Translations under genes and position numbers: made by a program
Notes under the pieces: generated by a model
Database searches by the model: none
Told to the model about the DNA's origin: nothing
Seen by the model: only the letters and a program-made list of their open reading frames with translations
Shown here: positions 52,601 to 63,981 of the stretch, in pieces
Layout: the number at the start of each line of letters is the position of its first letter
Position numbering within the stretch: position 1 is the stretch's first letter
Source of the DNA: Luscinia megarhynchos
Lineage: Eukaryota; Chordata; Aves; Passeriformes; Turdidae
Direction of reading: 5' to 3'
Length of the DNA: 64,000 nt
Assembly: GCA_034336665.1 (NCBI GenBank)
Contig: CM067566.1
Location: 27,372,330-27,436,329, forward strand

Positions 52601-53689
52601 CATCTCAATAGGTTCTCTTGGAAGTCTGTGGATGAGTTCTCCTGCAATTCCAGGTTCAAAGGTGGCTGTTCAGTGAGCTGGCATGGAGGAGAAAGAACGT
52701 ACAGTTCTGCCTGCTGGTCATGAACACTTGAAATCCTCTGGTGCTTCATCACAGTTTTGGTGTCACTCTAACAAAATACTTCCATTCACTTTCCTGTGAC
52801 TATTATTTTTCTTTCCTTATCACTGAGAAAACGAAAGTCTCACTCTAGTCCCTGACAGCTTTTCTGTAGCCACTGCTTGTGGCATTCTGTGTTTACCAAC
52901 TTACTGTGATTATTTAACAAAGTCATAAGAATCAGGCCAGAGTCCAAGTCAGACTGAATGCATCCTCCCACTGGAGGAGAGAAAGCTCAATGTGTCTGAT
53001 CGTTCTCTGTGCAATCAGCCCTTGCAAGAGCGTGAGCCTGAGCTCTACCCGGGGCTCAGGGAGAAGTAGGACAGTTGAAGGGTTTTCATTCATAGCTGGT
53101 GCTGCGATGGAATGGCTACTCTAACAGCTTTATTGCAGGCAGCAGAGAAGGGCTAACCACCTCTTCAACCAGGAAGCTTTTGATTCATCTGCTGAGCAGC
53201 ACCAAGGGTTGACAATATGATTGTTGTGATGAGTCATCCTCATTCAGCTGAAGATGATCATGGAAACCCTGTGGGAAACTAACTCTTTAAAAGAGAATAA
53301 ATCAGCTCTTTTTAGCAACTGATCTTTTGTTCAAATTGTTCATGGTGTTGGAGAATAAGCTGATCATCAGTAAGCAGCAAGTGGTGGGACAGAAGGGCAG
53401 TGTAACTTCAACAGTTTGTTGGAGTAGGGGTGGAGGAGGCAAGGAGAGGCCTGCAGACAGATTTAGAGGCTGAAGCTCATTTAACATCTCTACAGAACTG
53501 AGAAGGTGGGGGAAGCAGGTCTCCCACAGGCAATCCCACTGTTGCAAGCAGTAGCTTTCCTTATGCCGTGTATCTCTAGGTTTTTTGTAACCTCTGTTGA
53601 CAGGATTTGTGGTGTGAAAGTGCAATCCCAGCATGGCCTGGTGAACAGGACATCGTAATGGTTTTGCCAATTTGAGATTTCCCGTCCAG
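49651..53689. other. AT-rich intergenic stretch
   Basis: Nothing was recognised apart from short A-runs (for example near 51377-51390). Confidence 0.45.
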
Positions 53690-55007
53690 TGCACCAATTA
53701 TGTCACAGATTTGGCATTGGCCAAATCACCAGTGCACCCACCAGAGTTATTTACTCATTTCCTGCGGTGAGATAGGATTAGGAGTAAGACAAAACAAAGG
53801 CTCAAACTTTAAGGGGTACAAAGAAAAACTTTATTATTAGAAAGTACAAGAAAAAAATAATAAGAGAATAAAACTTTCAGAACACTTCTCCTCCCTCCAC
53901 AACTTTTCTTTCACACTGACAGCATTCAGAAACAAATCAGTCAGTTTACCATCTCTAAAAAATAGTCTTTCACCAATTTACTTGGGAGAGAAGACTTCTC
54001 TTCAGTCTGTGGAGATTTTCTCCACAATAAACAATCTTCTCTGGCCTCGATGTCACAGTGAATCAGCTGCCCAGGAGGATGGAAATCTGATCACTGTGTA
54101 AAAATCCCTTCTTCAACTAAGAGTCTTCCCACAACTGTTATCGAGGAACGTGACAACTTATGGGGCACACTTTAAGGATTATAACGGTTCAAACAAAAGT
54201 TCTCTTTGTCTTTCTCTTTGAAAACAGAGGTCTTTCTTTTTCCTGGGGGACAGCAGGGATCTTCATCTCTCCTCTTAATTCAGATTTCTCATAAGATCAC
54301 AGCCACTTCAACATCTACTACTTTAGCACAAATGCCTCTACTCATGTCTCCAGTTAGAACTGCCATAATGCATTTCTGTGAGTTATATGAGTTATAGGAA
54401 AACAAGAGTTCCTTCTCCACAGCTTAAAAAAGAGAAATTTCAGTTTGAGAGTGAAGTATCACCATCAATCCCTTCCATCTGGGACCTGACTTCATCCTTT
54501 TGTTTGACCTTGGTGTTTTCACACTGTTTCTGTGCATGTCTTCATCTCGGTCCTTTTCTTTCACCCAGGAGAGAAAACAAAGTGTCTTCAAGTCTCATTC
54601 TGGGCAGTGAAAGAGTTAATACTTTTCCCGTGCAGCGTCTGGGGCATTTGGGGTGGAATATTTGAGGCCCTGCTGGGGGCTGGGCCAAGGTAGCAGAGCC
54701 CCAGCAAGAAACAAGGGCTGCTCTGGCCCAGGTGTTACCTTCTGAGAGCCAGAAATGAAAGAGAGATTCCCGGGTTTTTTCATCTTTTCAGGTCTGTTTC
54801 ACAAAGGTGCATGAACTTTCTCATTGGTGTAACGTCAGTAATGTTACCAGTACTGATTACAGATACTGATTAGTCCTTTCCAGGTCCTGACAGGGAGCTA
54901 TTTCAGAAAATTTATACAAACCCCCATGAACATACACAGCAGTCAGGTGGATGGGTGAGTATTTCTTCACTTATCTCCAAACACAAAGTGTCCAAAGGAT
55001 AGCCAGT
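53690..55007. repeat. Possible LTR-retrotransposon-derived sequence
   Basis: The texture is repeat-like (long pyrimidine-rich stretches, AACTTTATTATTAGAAAG near 53828) and it directly adjoins a songbird LTR-like start at 55008. I recall similar sequence in passerine endogenous retroviruses but see no clear gag or pol text. Boundaries are approximate. Confidence 0.3.
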
Positions 55008-55135
55008 TGTCCTGGTTTGAAAGATAGGTGTCTGCCAATAAAGTCAGGAGCTTCTCTTTGAAATGGAGAATGTAATCCCTCTTCCTCCAAATTATTATAA
55101 TTTTGAAATTAAGGGGCTCCCAGCTGGTTTTAAAG
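55008..55135 (+). mobile_element. Passerine LTR-like fragment
   Basis: It begins TGTCCTGGTTTGAAAGATAG and continues with AATTATTATAATTTTGAAAT and TAAGGGGCTCCCAG. This resembles the 5' end of an endogenous retroviral LTR family frequent in songbird genomes, recalled from memory. Only the first 130 bp or so are recognisable. Confidence 0.5.
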
Positions 55136-56565
55136 ATGGCTCATTAGCAGATAATATGTGACATGGAGATAAGTATCACTGCCCCGTGCAGCTTCAACAG
55201 ATGGTGATAGAATACACATCTGGTCACATCCTGTATTGCAACCCAAGACACCAGTCAAGGTGACTCTCTCTTTCTTTTCAGGCTGTTCTTCCAAGTGATG
55301 AGTGCCATAAGGCCCAGGAGCATTCTATCACGTTTCATGTTGTGTCTCTTTGCATTCACCTAGGTCTCAAATTCCTGCCCTGTCTTCCAACAATGTATCT
55401 AGTCTTTATGTTCTTCTGTGTCCCACCGTGTTTCACCACTGGAATTAAGGACCTTATCCAGGTTTAAAGTCAAAAGCCTGGATTTAGTGAATAGAAGAGG
55501 ACTGTAGCTTTTATGGGTGAGCCTCATTTCTGTTTTGAGGACTCCTTTCTGAGTACCTGTAGCCTCTTTTGACTGGGAAAGGTTTGGTTAGGAATTAGGG
55601 GAATGAGTCAAAACAGTGTTTGAGAACAGGATCAATAGCTGAGACAAAGGAGGAATAAATGCACCCAAGTGTGGGTGAGGAAGCTTGGCATTTGGGCTTT
55701 TTTTGTTTTGCCAGGCTTGTTAGTAGAGGTGAGGTCTTGGCTGTGACTTCAGCATACATTCAAATAAATAAGGAAAATTCATTTTTTTATATAATCACAC
55801 AATTTTGTAGTTTGTTGCAATTAATCATGAAGTGCCTGTATAAGGAAATAACTTTAATCATATATGGAAAATGAATCAGTTTTAGATTCAGAAATGCAAG
55901 TGTCTATAAGAAGGGCCAAGACAGGTTTGCAGTGCAAAGAAGTTTCTGGTAAAGTTTTTTACTTTGATAGTGATTAAAGGATTACAAATGTGTAGAAATG
56001 TGTACAGATGACACACATTTCCTGTTTCAAAATTAGTCTAAGTAAATATATATATATATATTTATATACTGGAATTTTAACAACAAAATGCTTAATTTTG
56101 TGAGTTTATGTATCTGTACTGACAGGAGATAGCTTATGCATTTAATTAATAGCTTTAAATTAAGGAATAATAGCTAATGAATCTGCTGAATCTCCTGACA
56201 AATCTGTATGTGGATCCAGCTTCCCTCTCAGCTGGAGGTTGCCCTCCCACCACAACTCTTGTGGAGAAGTCCTGGCTTCTGTATTTTGTTTGCAGAATAA
56301 GTAGTGACCTAAAAGCTTTTTTGTGGGGTTGTGTCCCTTGTCTCAGCAGGTGTTGCCATGTAATTGAAAATGTATTCTTTTCAGTGGTACCCCAAGTACT
56401 GGTGCTTCATGGTTGTGCCTAACCATTTCAAAGTTAGTTTTCTCAATCGAAGAAAAAAAAATAAAGAAAGGTGTTAATTGATCCGCCTGCACACTTATGC
56501 ATATGATGCATTTCCCATTGGAACCGAAACCAAAACCAGACGAAAGCAGATGGAAGGAGGGAGAC
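55136..56565. other. Intergenic sequence with TA microsatellite
   Basis: It contains a (TA)n run at about 56047-56064. No gene recognised. Confidence 0.45.
56047..56064. repeat. (TA)n microsatellite
   Basis: A short alternating TA run. Confidence 0.8.
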
Positions 56566-56700
56566 TTGCAGTGATCTTTACCGCGGGTTGGAAGGGCTGA
56601 TCCGATGAGCAGGAGCAGCGCGTCTGCTGCGGTCTCCGGGTCGCTGCTGCCGCCCGCTGGCGCTGGGCTGGAGGAAACGCCGTGATTGAGATGCAGCTGA
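56566..56700. promoter_or_regulatory. CpG-dense patch, candidate promoter or first exon
   Basis: About a dozen CpG dinucleotides lie in roughly 130 bp inside otherwise CpG-depleted AT-rich DNA. It includes GAGCAGCGCGTCTGCTGCGG and a CTCF-like site. Possible splice donors exist on both strands: CCCGCG|GTAAAG on minus at about 56580, and AAATAG|GTATCA on plus at about 56731. It could be the first exon of an unannotated transcript or of a gene right of the window. Confidence 0.4.
56647..56660 (-). promoter_or_regulatory. CTCF-like motif, minus orientation
   Basis: On the minus strand the sequence CCAGCGGGCGGCAG matches 12 of 14 positions of the recalled CTCF core. Its orientation is convergent with the motif at 13521-13534. 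Confidence 0.35.
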
Positions 56701-59249
56701 TAGATATATCCTGGAATCGTGCAGGAAATAGGTATCATTTGTCTGAAGAACACTGAGCTCTTGAACATCGACAGTCTTGTCTGACAACTGCCATGTTAAT
56801 ACAGACCTAAGTAATTTTTTTTATTCCTATTTCCATTGAATTTTTTAATGGTTTTGTTCCTTTTGTTGTTCTCATGACTGTAATTGTGAGGATAGTATAT
56901 ATTAGGGCTGGTGATATTTCATTCACAAAAAGCTCTTTGCTGGAAACTACCCCTTTTAGTAATGCCTAAATATAAAATAACACTTCTGTATAAAAAGACT
57001 CCCAGTTAATACCTGTTTAGACAGTAACAAGAAATCCACCCCAGAGCAAAACAATGCCAGTGAGACCTGAGAGGGTTATCTGAGCTGTAGCAGAGATCTC
57101 TCCCTTTCAGTTTACCCAGATGGCTCAATCTCTCTAAACTCCAGAGCAAACACATAAGATCGAAAGGAAGTTTTGAAGGTCAACATGTTTTTGAACCTTT
57201 CTGGTGAAAGTATTGCAAAATCACTATCGAGCATTCTGCCAGTATCTCATTATTTGTAGATTGAGTTTGATTTTGCTGGGTGCTGGCCTCGTTGCAGCAC
57301 AATGTCACTTATGAACATTTTAGGCCTTAATTGCCCTTTAAAATGTTTCTTAGGGTATCTGTGGTTTAATACAAAGATGCTCATCTATTTAACCTCAGCT
57401 TGTGTGTGAGCTTTGTGACTCTACTCCTTATTATCTAACCCATATTAAGGTACTGCTTTTATAAGGAAAGGTTTGCTAAGCTAGGACAGATACTACACAA
57501 ATGAGAGTTGTTAGATACCATAATGATTAACTACCAGGCTTTGATTAGCAACCTTAATCTCTCTTCTCCTTTTTGCATTAAATGTTTTAGCTTTCTCAGT
57601 TTTCTTGGTCTCAATGTCTGCCTCAAACAGTTGTGTCCTCTATCCCAGACATGGCTTTTGTTACAAGCATCCAGGACTCCATTACTCTTTTGTTATGAGT
57701 TGTTATATATATTCATCATATATATATATAATTTTTTTTTCCCCTTGAAGGAGCTTACTGTAAGACTGAGGTTACTCTTCTTTATTTCTGTTTCTGGAAG
57801 CTAACTAAAGCAGAGGTAAAGAATATTGGGCAAATAATTGAATTCCTCATGTAATGGGAGTACCATTTTATATTTCTGCTGACATGATATCTCTGGCATC
57901 CTTTCAGTGTGGCATAGACGGGGGAGTTAAAAATTTTCTTAGCATATGAGTAGGAGTGTTCAAGGTAGAATTGGGATGAGCGTTGATTTACTACTCTCCA
58001 AAATAAATAGATCAGATTCTGGGTGTGGTAGCCTGTTACATCTCAGGATAAAAGATTTGATCTTTTGCACCTACACTGAGTGCTACTGACAACTGTGAGA
58101 TTTTTTTATATAGTTTTACAGTATGTCTGGACCTGACTGGTGGAGAGAGGTGGTAGGAAGTGGTACAGGAGGGCTTGGCAGCTTGCCGGCCCTCACACGC
58201 GGGGTGATGTGCCAGTGGAGGGGAAAAGGAAAGTCAAGGTGCCCTCTGTGTGTTTGGGTGTGTTTCTGGGATGGGTCTCCTGCTCCCCATGGTGCACGTA
58301 CCGGGCTGTGGTTGGAAGGCAGACATTGGTGAGGAGTGTGTTTTGAATCAATACATTTTGGAGAACTGTAACTTTTTTTGTTATGGTTTAAAGACCCGTG
58401 GAAGAAGCTCTTCAGGAGGAAGTAAGAAGATGCAAACAAGTGAAAGAAGTGCAGGTGAACAGTCCATGCTGTAGGCTGCCGGTGGAAAGGTGCAGTGCTG
58501 CATTTCTCCCACGGTGTGGTGCTGGAGCAGGCTGCGGGTCTGCAGCAGAAACCAGCACTGCCTGCACTGCCCTGAGTTTCTGAGCCTCCAACAGGCTTCA
58601 CAAGAGCAGAGGCATCATCTCCCTCTGACAGAGGAGCGGTTCAAGGTCCATTTCTGTGATAGTGCCTTAATATCTTGTTAATAATATGCTTCAGTATAGA
58701 CAGTAAGTCAGTAATTCTAGACTCACGAGAGTTACTTTTACTCAAGTCTTTCTGATAGTTTTGTCACTTTATAATCCTATTTTTTCTGGTTTTGTTTTCT
58801 TTCTTTCAGGGACTGATCTTTGTTGTTTGTTTGCTTGCTTTATGTTTGTCAGTCTGAGACTGTAGCTTTACAAATTATTTTACTAGTGGCTGATCCAGGT
58901 ACAGACCCTGCCCCCACCTTAGCTGTGCACTGTCACCTTGACTGTTTATTCTGCTGTAACAGTGGTTTGCTTGATTGCTCTATCTGCTAAAGATTTGTAG
59001 TAAAAATTCTCTTTAATAATGGGGATTTTACCCTACATACGTACCTTATGCTACTCTTCTGTTTTTAAATTTATGGTAATATCACAGGTCTGTTTAAGAG
59101 AGTGGTGAAACAAATACTAATATTGAGCAGAACTGAGATAATATTGACTTCAGCAGCTGGCTGGTTAATTATGTGATAACGAGGCAAAAGGACATTTCTG
59201 TTCCTATACACTCCTTACATGGGATTTTTTTTTGTTGTTTTTTTTTCAG
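56701..59249. other. Intergenic or intronic sequence
   Basis: It contains a (TA)n run near 57718-57732 and a somewhat GC-richer patch at 58120-58610 with overlapping chance open frames. No supported exon. Confidence 0.4.
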
Positions 59250-59398
59250 GAATATGATGTTCTAGTTCAAGGCTAAATTTTGGCAAAGGAACCTTGCAGC
59301 TCTTCACAGGAATTTGCTCTGTCAGAAACATTTACTCATTTTCAGAAGCTGCCATCCACTTGGGACACTCTGTGGTCATGTCTTGTAAGCCTCGTTGG
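59250..59398 (+). other. Exon-like segment with strong splice sites
   Basis: A long pyrimidine tract ending TTTTTTTTCAG precedes the segment, and a consensus donor TTGG|GTAAGT follows. It is 149 bases long. One frame is open from 59258 to the donor (47 codons), and an ATG at 59378 with G at -3 leads MSCKPRW straight into the donor at phase 0. I do not recognise the peptide. It may be a 5'UTR/start exon of a plus-strand gene to the right (TRMT9B is the divergent neighbour of LONRF1 in mammals), a lncRNA exon, or chance. Confidence 0.35.
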
Positions 59399-62046
59399 GT
59401 AAGTATTTGAGTTACTTTTGTGCCTGCAGACAAGAGACAGTCTTTCTAAGCACACTGTATTGCTCATGCACTTATACTGGTTTTCAGGAATGTTGAGATG
59501 ACATTAGAACTTTCACAGGCTGAAATTTTGTGTTAGCAATCAGAAGGTAGAAATATTGTAAATGCTTTGTGAGTTTAATAATGATCTGAAAATAATTCTA
59601 CTTGGTCTTTTGGCACTTGAATTACTTTGGGACCCAGCCAGTATTTCACAGCTTCAATGTCTGAAACAATTCAGTGCTGCAGGCCATTTTTAGGGTGTAG
59701 AAATTACTGTGGCTCATCTTTATGTGCATGTTCAAAGGATATGCCATGTCCTGATAATTTTCCTTCAGAATCATAAAAATAAGATACATCAATAGCAACT
59801 TTTTAACACTGATTAAAATCAATGTGAATAGTTATGAGGTCTTTCAGAAAGGAAGGTATTCATTGCTAGTTTAGCAACACTACAAAAACATTCCCAGGAC
59901 AGTCTGTCTTACCATATTAAAGATTAGGTTTTTTCGGTTATTATGTTGATTTTTTTACCCACTATTTGTGCTGCCCTCAAACAAATTTGGCAGCCTTTCT
60001 GTCTTGAAGGTTATTTGGAATTACATGTTGGATCAGAGCACAATGGGAAATAGAATGTGATAAAGCAAAAACACTTGTTTATTGTAGATTTTATTGGTCT
60101 TCCACGAAAAAGAGACTCTTTTGTGACAGCAACACTGATGTTATTGGTACATGATTATTTCCTGTTTCAATTAAAATCAATTTTTGATAATGACAGGAGC
60201 CATCCCTTTTGTAGCTGAACACATTTCCTGATACATCTCACTATTGATTTCCATGAAGATTATTCTAAGGTATTTATACAAAGGCCTAATAATGCTAACA
60301 TTGTTGGGAATAAAAATATTATTGTATTTATGTAGTCCTTTCAGAAAGTTGTGTCAAGGGACACTAAGAGAAAATAACCCTTTGGATTTCATTTACCTTC
60401 TCCTGCTTAGGCGCTTGTCTGCTAATAGCCAAGTGAATATTCATTTGGAGTGAATGAATATGCTGTGGCTGTGAAAAATGGCTGTTTTGTAGTTGGAACT
60501 ACATATAATACCTGTCATATAATTTTTCTAGTTCTGGTATTGCAAATATAGCTTCAGTTCAAATGTTGGCACTATGCTTCTATATTTTGCACATTTGCAT
60601 GGAACTGAACTACCTGAGGAGCATATGTATACAAAATTTGGACATAACTAGAAAAAGCAGAGTTGCTCCTCATATTCTATTTGAAATTATCCATGAAAGA
60701 AGATTTTGTATTTTTTAATGTATAGCTTTACTGTTTATGCCCTGTGTGAAGTTGTTTTACAGAATATGCTGAAAATTGTAATCAGCAAATGATTTGTTAA
60801 AGATGATACATAACTGCTTTTGTACTAATGAAATGCTGAAAGCTCTAAGAGATCTTAGAGCACTCTTACAGTCCACTTAGGAATAGGTTCTAATTCATAA
60901 AACTATACTGTGAGACAGAATTCCTGTATTATATTTTGGTGTGGAAAAGCAAGAAAATAAAAGGCTTATGAATGAAACAGTATCAGCTGTTACAGTATTT
61001 TGAAGCAAAGTTCAGGTCCATGCAGGTTATCTCTGTCAGAGGAAGCATGAAATCATGTATCTTTAAGGGCAATTCCCCCATTTATTGACAAATAATTAAA
61101 AGTACCCCAATGAACCAAACCACAATTTTTTCTTTAATCACAAAAAGGTAGTTAATTTCTTAGGATTTCAAGAATTCCAGTCAAAACTTAAAATAAATGA
61201 AAGTAATTTCATGTGGTAATCCTGTGAGATCACGGCATTACAGGATGATTGGTGGGAAAGTCCTTTCAAAACTTCTTGCACTTGTGTACAATTTCCCACC
61301 CTCTCAAACTGTGTTTTTGATGCCAGGCTATATGACAAAGCCAGTGTATATAACAAAGATGCAGACAGGAATGAGCAGCTGGGGGCAGCAGAAACAAAGC
61401 AGGATTGCTCTTAGTTTGAAAGTAGTGTCTTAATGTTTTTATAGCTGCATTTTGATGTTACCTTTCTTGATTTTTGTTCATGTTTTTCTACCTCTGTCTC
61501 ATTGAAACAATATCCAGAAGAACCCCCTTATTTTAATGATGTTTAACACAACCTACCTGTACTCTTTCTATACAAGACTCACTTCTGTCTGTTAATGTTA
61601 GAATTGCCATTGCCCTTTGTAAACAATGCCCTATTTTCCAGCAGGGGCTGCAGCCCTCTAGTAGCTACTGTTCACTCTTGATATTCCAGAACAGATCATT
61701 GCTCATTTCAACTGTACCTGTAAAATCAAACCTCTTCATGTCAGAGAGTAACATGATGACAGCTGGAGTGAAGGTTAATGTCTCTGGAAGAAACCCCATG
61801 GCCTTCCAAGCTGTAGAGTATGTTGTTAATGGTGATTTCCATGAGACAGGACTGTCTACATGTATGTAGAATATTCACTGAATATTCTATGTCCCCTCTG
61901 GGGACATACATTTTAAGTTGTGCCTTTTCTGCTGAAAATGTCTAGTCAGATGAGGGTTGTCTCAGGGCTGCTAGTGACATTTCTGTAAGATATTAACAGG
62001 ATTATATGCTGCATACATGGAGCATGCTTACGTGAGTATATTGAGT
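59399..62046. other. AT-rich intergenic or intronic sequence
   Basis: A perfect palindrome lies at 60842-60861. No coding exon or repeat was recognised. Confidence 0.45.
60842..60861. repeat. Perfect inverted repeat, 9-bp arms, 2-nt spacer
   Basis: GCTCTAAGA, spacer GA and TCTTAGAGC form an exact hairpin. Confidence 0.8.
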
Positions 62047-62735
62047 TTGTGTGCCAAGATTTTGGTAGTCAGGGGCCTACAGGGGTGGCTTCTGTGGGAA
62101 GCTGCCAGAAGCTTCCTACATGTCTGGCAGAGGCAATGACTGCAGGCTCCAAGCTGGACCCACTGCTGGCCAAGGCTGAGCCCATCGGTGACAGTGGTAG
62201 CACCTCTGGAATAACACTTTAAAGAAAGGGTGGAAAACACCTGTGTAACAGTACCTGGAGAAAAAAGGAGTCAGAATATGTGAAGAAATAGCCCTGCAGG
62301 CACCAGGGTCTCTGCCTCAGGCACTGTAGCAGAGACTGCCCTGCAGCCTGTGGGAAGCACAAGTGTTGGAGAAGTTCACAGAGAACTGTCTGTAATGGGC
62401 GGGATCCCACACTGGAGCAGGGGAAGAATGTGGGGAATCCTGCAGCTGGTGGGGAAGGAGTGACAGACACAATGTGTAATGAGCTGGCCACAGCCCCCAT
62501 TGCCCATCTCTTTGTGCTCTTGGGAGGTAGCAGTAGAGAATTCAGGAGTGAAGCTGAGCCAAGGAAGAAGAGAGGAGTGGGGCAGAAGATATTTTAAGTC
62601 TTGGTTTTCCCTCTCGTTACCCTGCTCTGATCTGATTGGTTATAAATTAAACTAATTTTCCCAAGTTGAGGCTATTTTGCCTGTCATGATAGTTGCTCTC
62701 CCTGTCCTTATCTTACACACAAGCTTCTTGTCATA
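62047..62735 (+). mobile_element. Passerine retroelement-like repeat
   Basis: Strings such as TTTTGGTAGTCAGGGGCCTA, CTTGGTTTTCCCTCTCGTTA and TAAATTAAACTAATTTTCCC resemble a dispersed retroviral-type repeat I recall as common in songbird genomes. It is GC-richer than its flank. The family name, strand and exact limits need a repeat library. Confidence 0.5.
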
Positions 62736-62739
62736 GCAG

Positions 62740-63390
62740 AGACACTGCAGCTTTGGTGGGCACCTGTCAACCAGACAGGGGTCACCCACCACAGCCAAGG
62801 GTGTTCCAAATGTCAGGAAAATTAATCCACAAACACCAGGGGTTTATGTCCAAAAAGGAGACAGAGGAGTTGAATAAAGGGAGAGGCCATGGGGCATTCT
62901 ACTGGTATCTCTCAAATTTTTTGGAAAACGCAGCCTGCTTTTATCCTAATTTCCTGGCTGCATTTCCCTCTGTCTTTCCCCATTGGCTGAGGCACTTGAG
63001 AGGTACAGACTTCCCAGAATGCCTGATACCTAAGATTCCCCTCTAATGCATAACCCTCCCTTTTAATTTTTAATCCTTATAGAATTCATGGTTTTTCACC
63101 ATTGCTTCTTTCATCTTCCAATATCCAGTTTCATTTATCAGCAAACCTACAGTTTGTTTGTAAAGGCAAATATCTTTTTCCATTCATCAATCAGTGGAAT
63201 CCATCCCATTGTTTCTTTTATCTCTCTCAGTGCTAGCCTTATCTACCGGCAGATCCACAGCTCATTTGTAAAGACAAATCCAACATTCCTCTCACAAACG
63301 TGTGAGAGTACTCTTCTACTGAGAATGGGTCTATTGAAATGGTGTTGGGGGACTCTATCAGGAGGAAGGAGCCAGTCATAGTAATGTTTT
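62740..63390. mobile_element. LTR-like repeat, second family
   Basis: The segment contains AGGAGACAGAGGAGTTGAAT, ATTGGCTGAGGCACTTGAGA and GGGGGACTCTATCAGGAGGA, which resemble an endogenous retroviral LTR of songbirds from memory. It sits directly between two other repeats. No retroviral open frame was seen. Confidence 0.4.
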
Positions 63391-63450
63391 GTCCATAGGA
63401 AATTTAAGCTGAAGTCCAAATTACTTCTGGCCTTCACCTAAGCTTTGTCC

Positions 63451-63981
63451 TGTTGAGGAATACACTCAGTGCTGGTAGCTCCATGAGCAGCTGCAGTGCC
63501 AGCTCCTGGTTCAGCTCAGCCCCAGACAAGAGGCTGTGAACTGGAACCAACATCTGCACAGCAAAAGGCACAGGGACCTGTGGTGCCAGCCAGGGAACTG
63601 GACACTCAGAGACACTGAGGCAGGAGCTGAGGACTCAGCTGGAAGACGCCAGACTTCCCTGAGGGTATAAAAAAGCCCAGGGGTTCTGGGTCCCTTCCCA
63701 GAGGCACCAGCCCAACTGTTACTCTGTTGTTGCACCATGATTAAATTACTGAAAGGATCCAGAGGTCTGAGACCTGGTAGAAAACCTGGTCTGACTTTGT
63801 GAGTGTGAGGTGTGTAGCTGTGAAGTGGCCTCTGTCCAAGTGAGACTGCCAGAGTGGTTCATAGGTGGTCAGACAGCCCTCAACAGTTTAGGGGAAGTAG
63901 TCGTTTTGTTCCAAATGAGAGCCTGAGCAGAACTCAGATGTGTGCAGTATGAATCTTGGGAAGAGCTGAGAGCTTGCATCA
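63451..63981 (+). mobile_element. Solo LTR-like element, copy 2
   Basis: It matches 28649-29170 throughout with substitutions and small indels. It starts TGTTGAGGAATACACTCAG and contains a TATA box at 63666 and a poly-A signal ATTAAA at 63740-63745. It ends GCATCA before TTTG, at the same point as copy 1. TG...CA ends with TATA and poly-A signals fit an LTR of about 530 bp. Confidence 0.65.

Noticed and set aside
56343..56787. Minus-strand open frames of 141 and 69 codons over the CpG patch
   Set aside because: No recognisable domain; the frame is open mainly because of local GC content. Kept only as a CpG feature.
58394..58454. Possible 61-bp exon encoding EEALQEEVRRCKQVKEVQ, followed by a GTGAAC donor
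   Set aside because: The acceptor is weak (TTTAAAG), the segment is very short and the other frames are also partly open; no support beyond a coiled-coil-like peptide.
58116..58601. 161-codon minus-strand open frame
   Set aside because: Low-complexity, Ser/Pro/His-rich text in a GC-richer patch with overlapping frames on both strands; no domain and no splice context.
28649..63981. The two LTR-like copies as ends of one 35-kb provirus
   Set aside because: The interval contains ordinary intergenic DNA and several CR1 copies and no retroviral genes; the copies are also clearly diverged.
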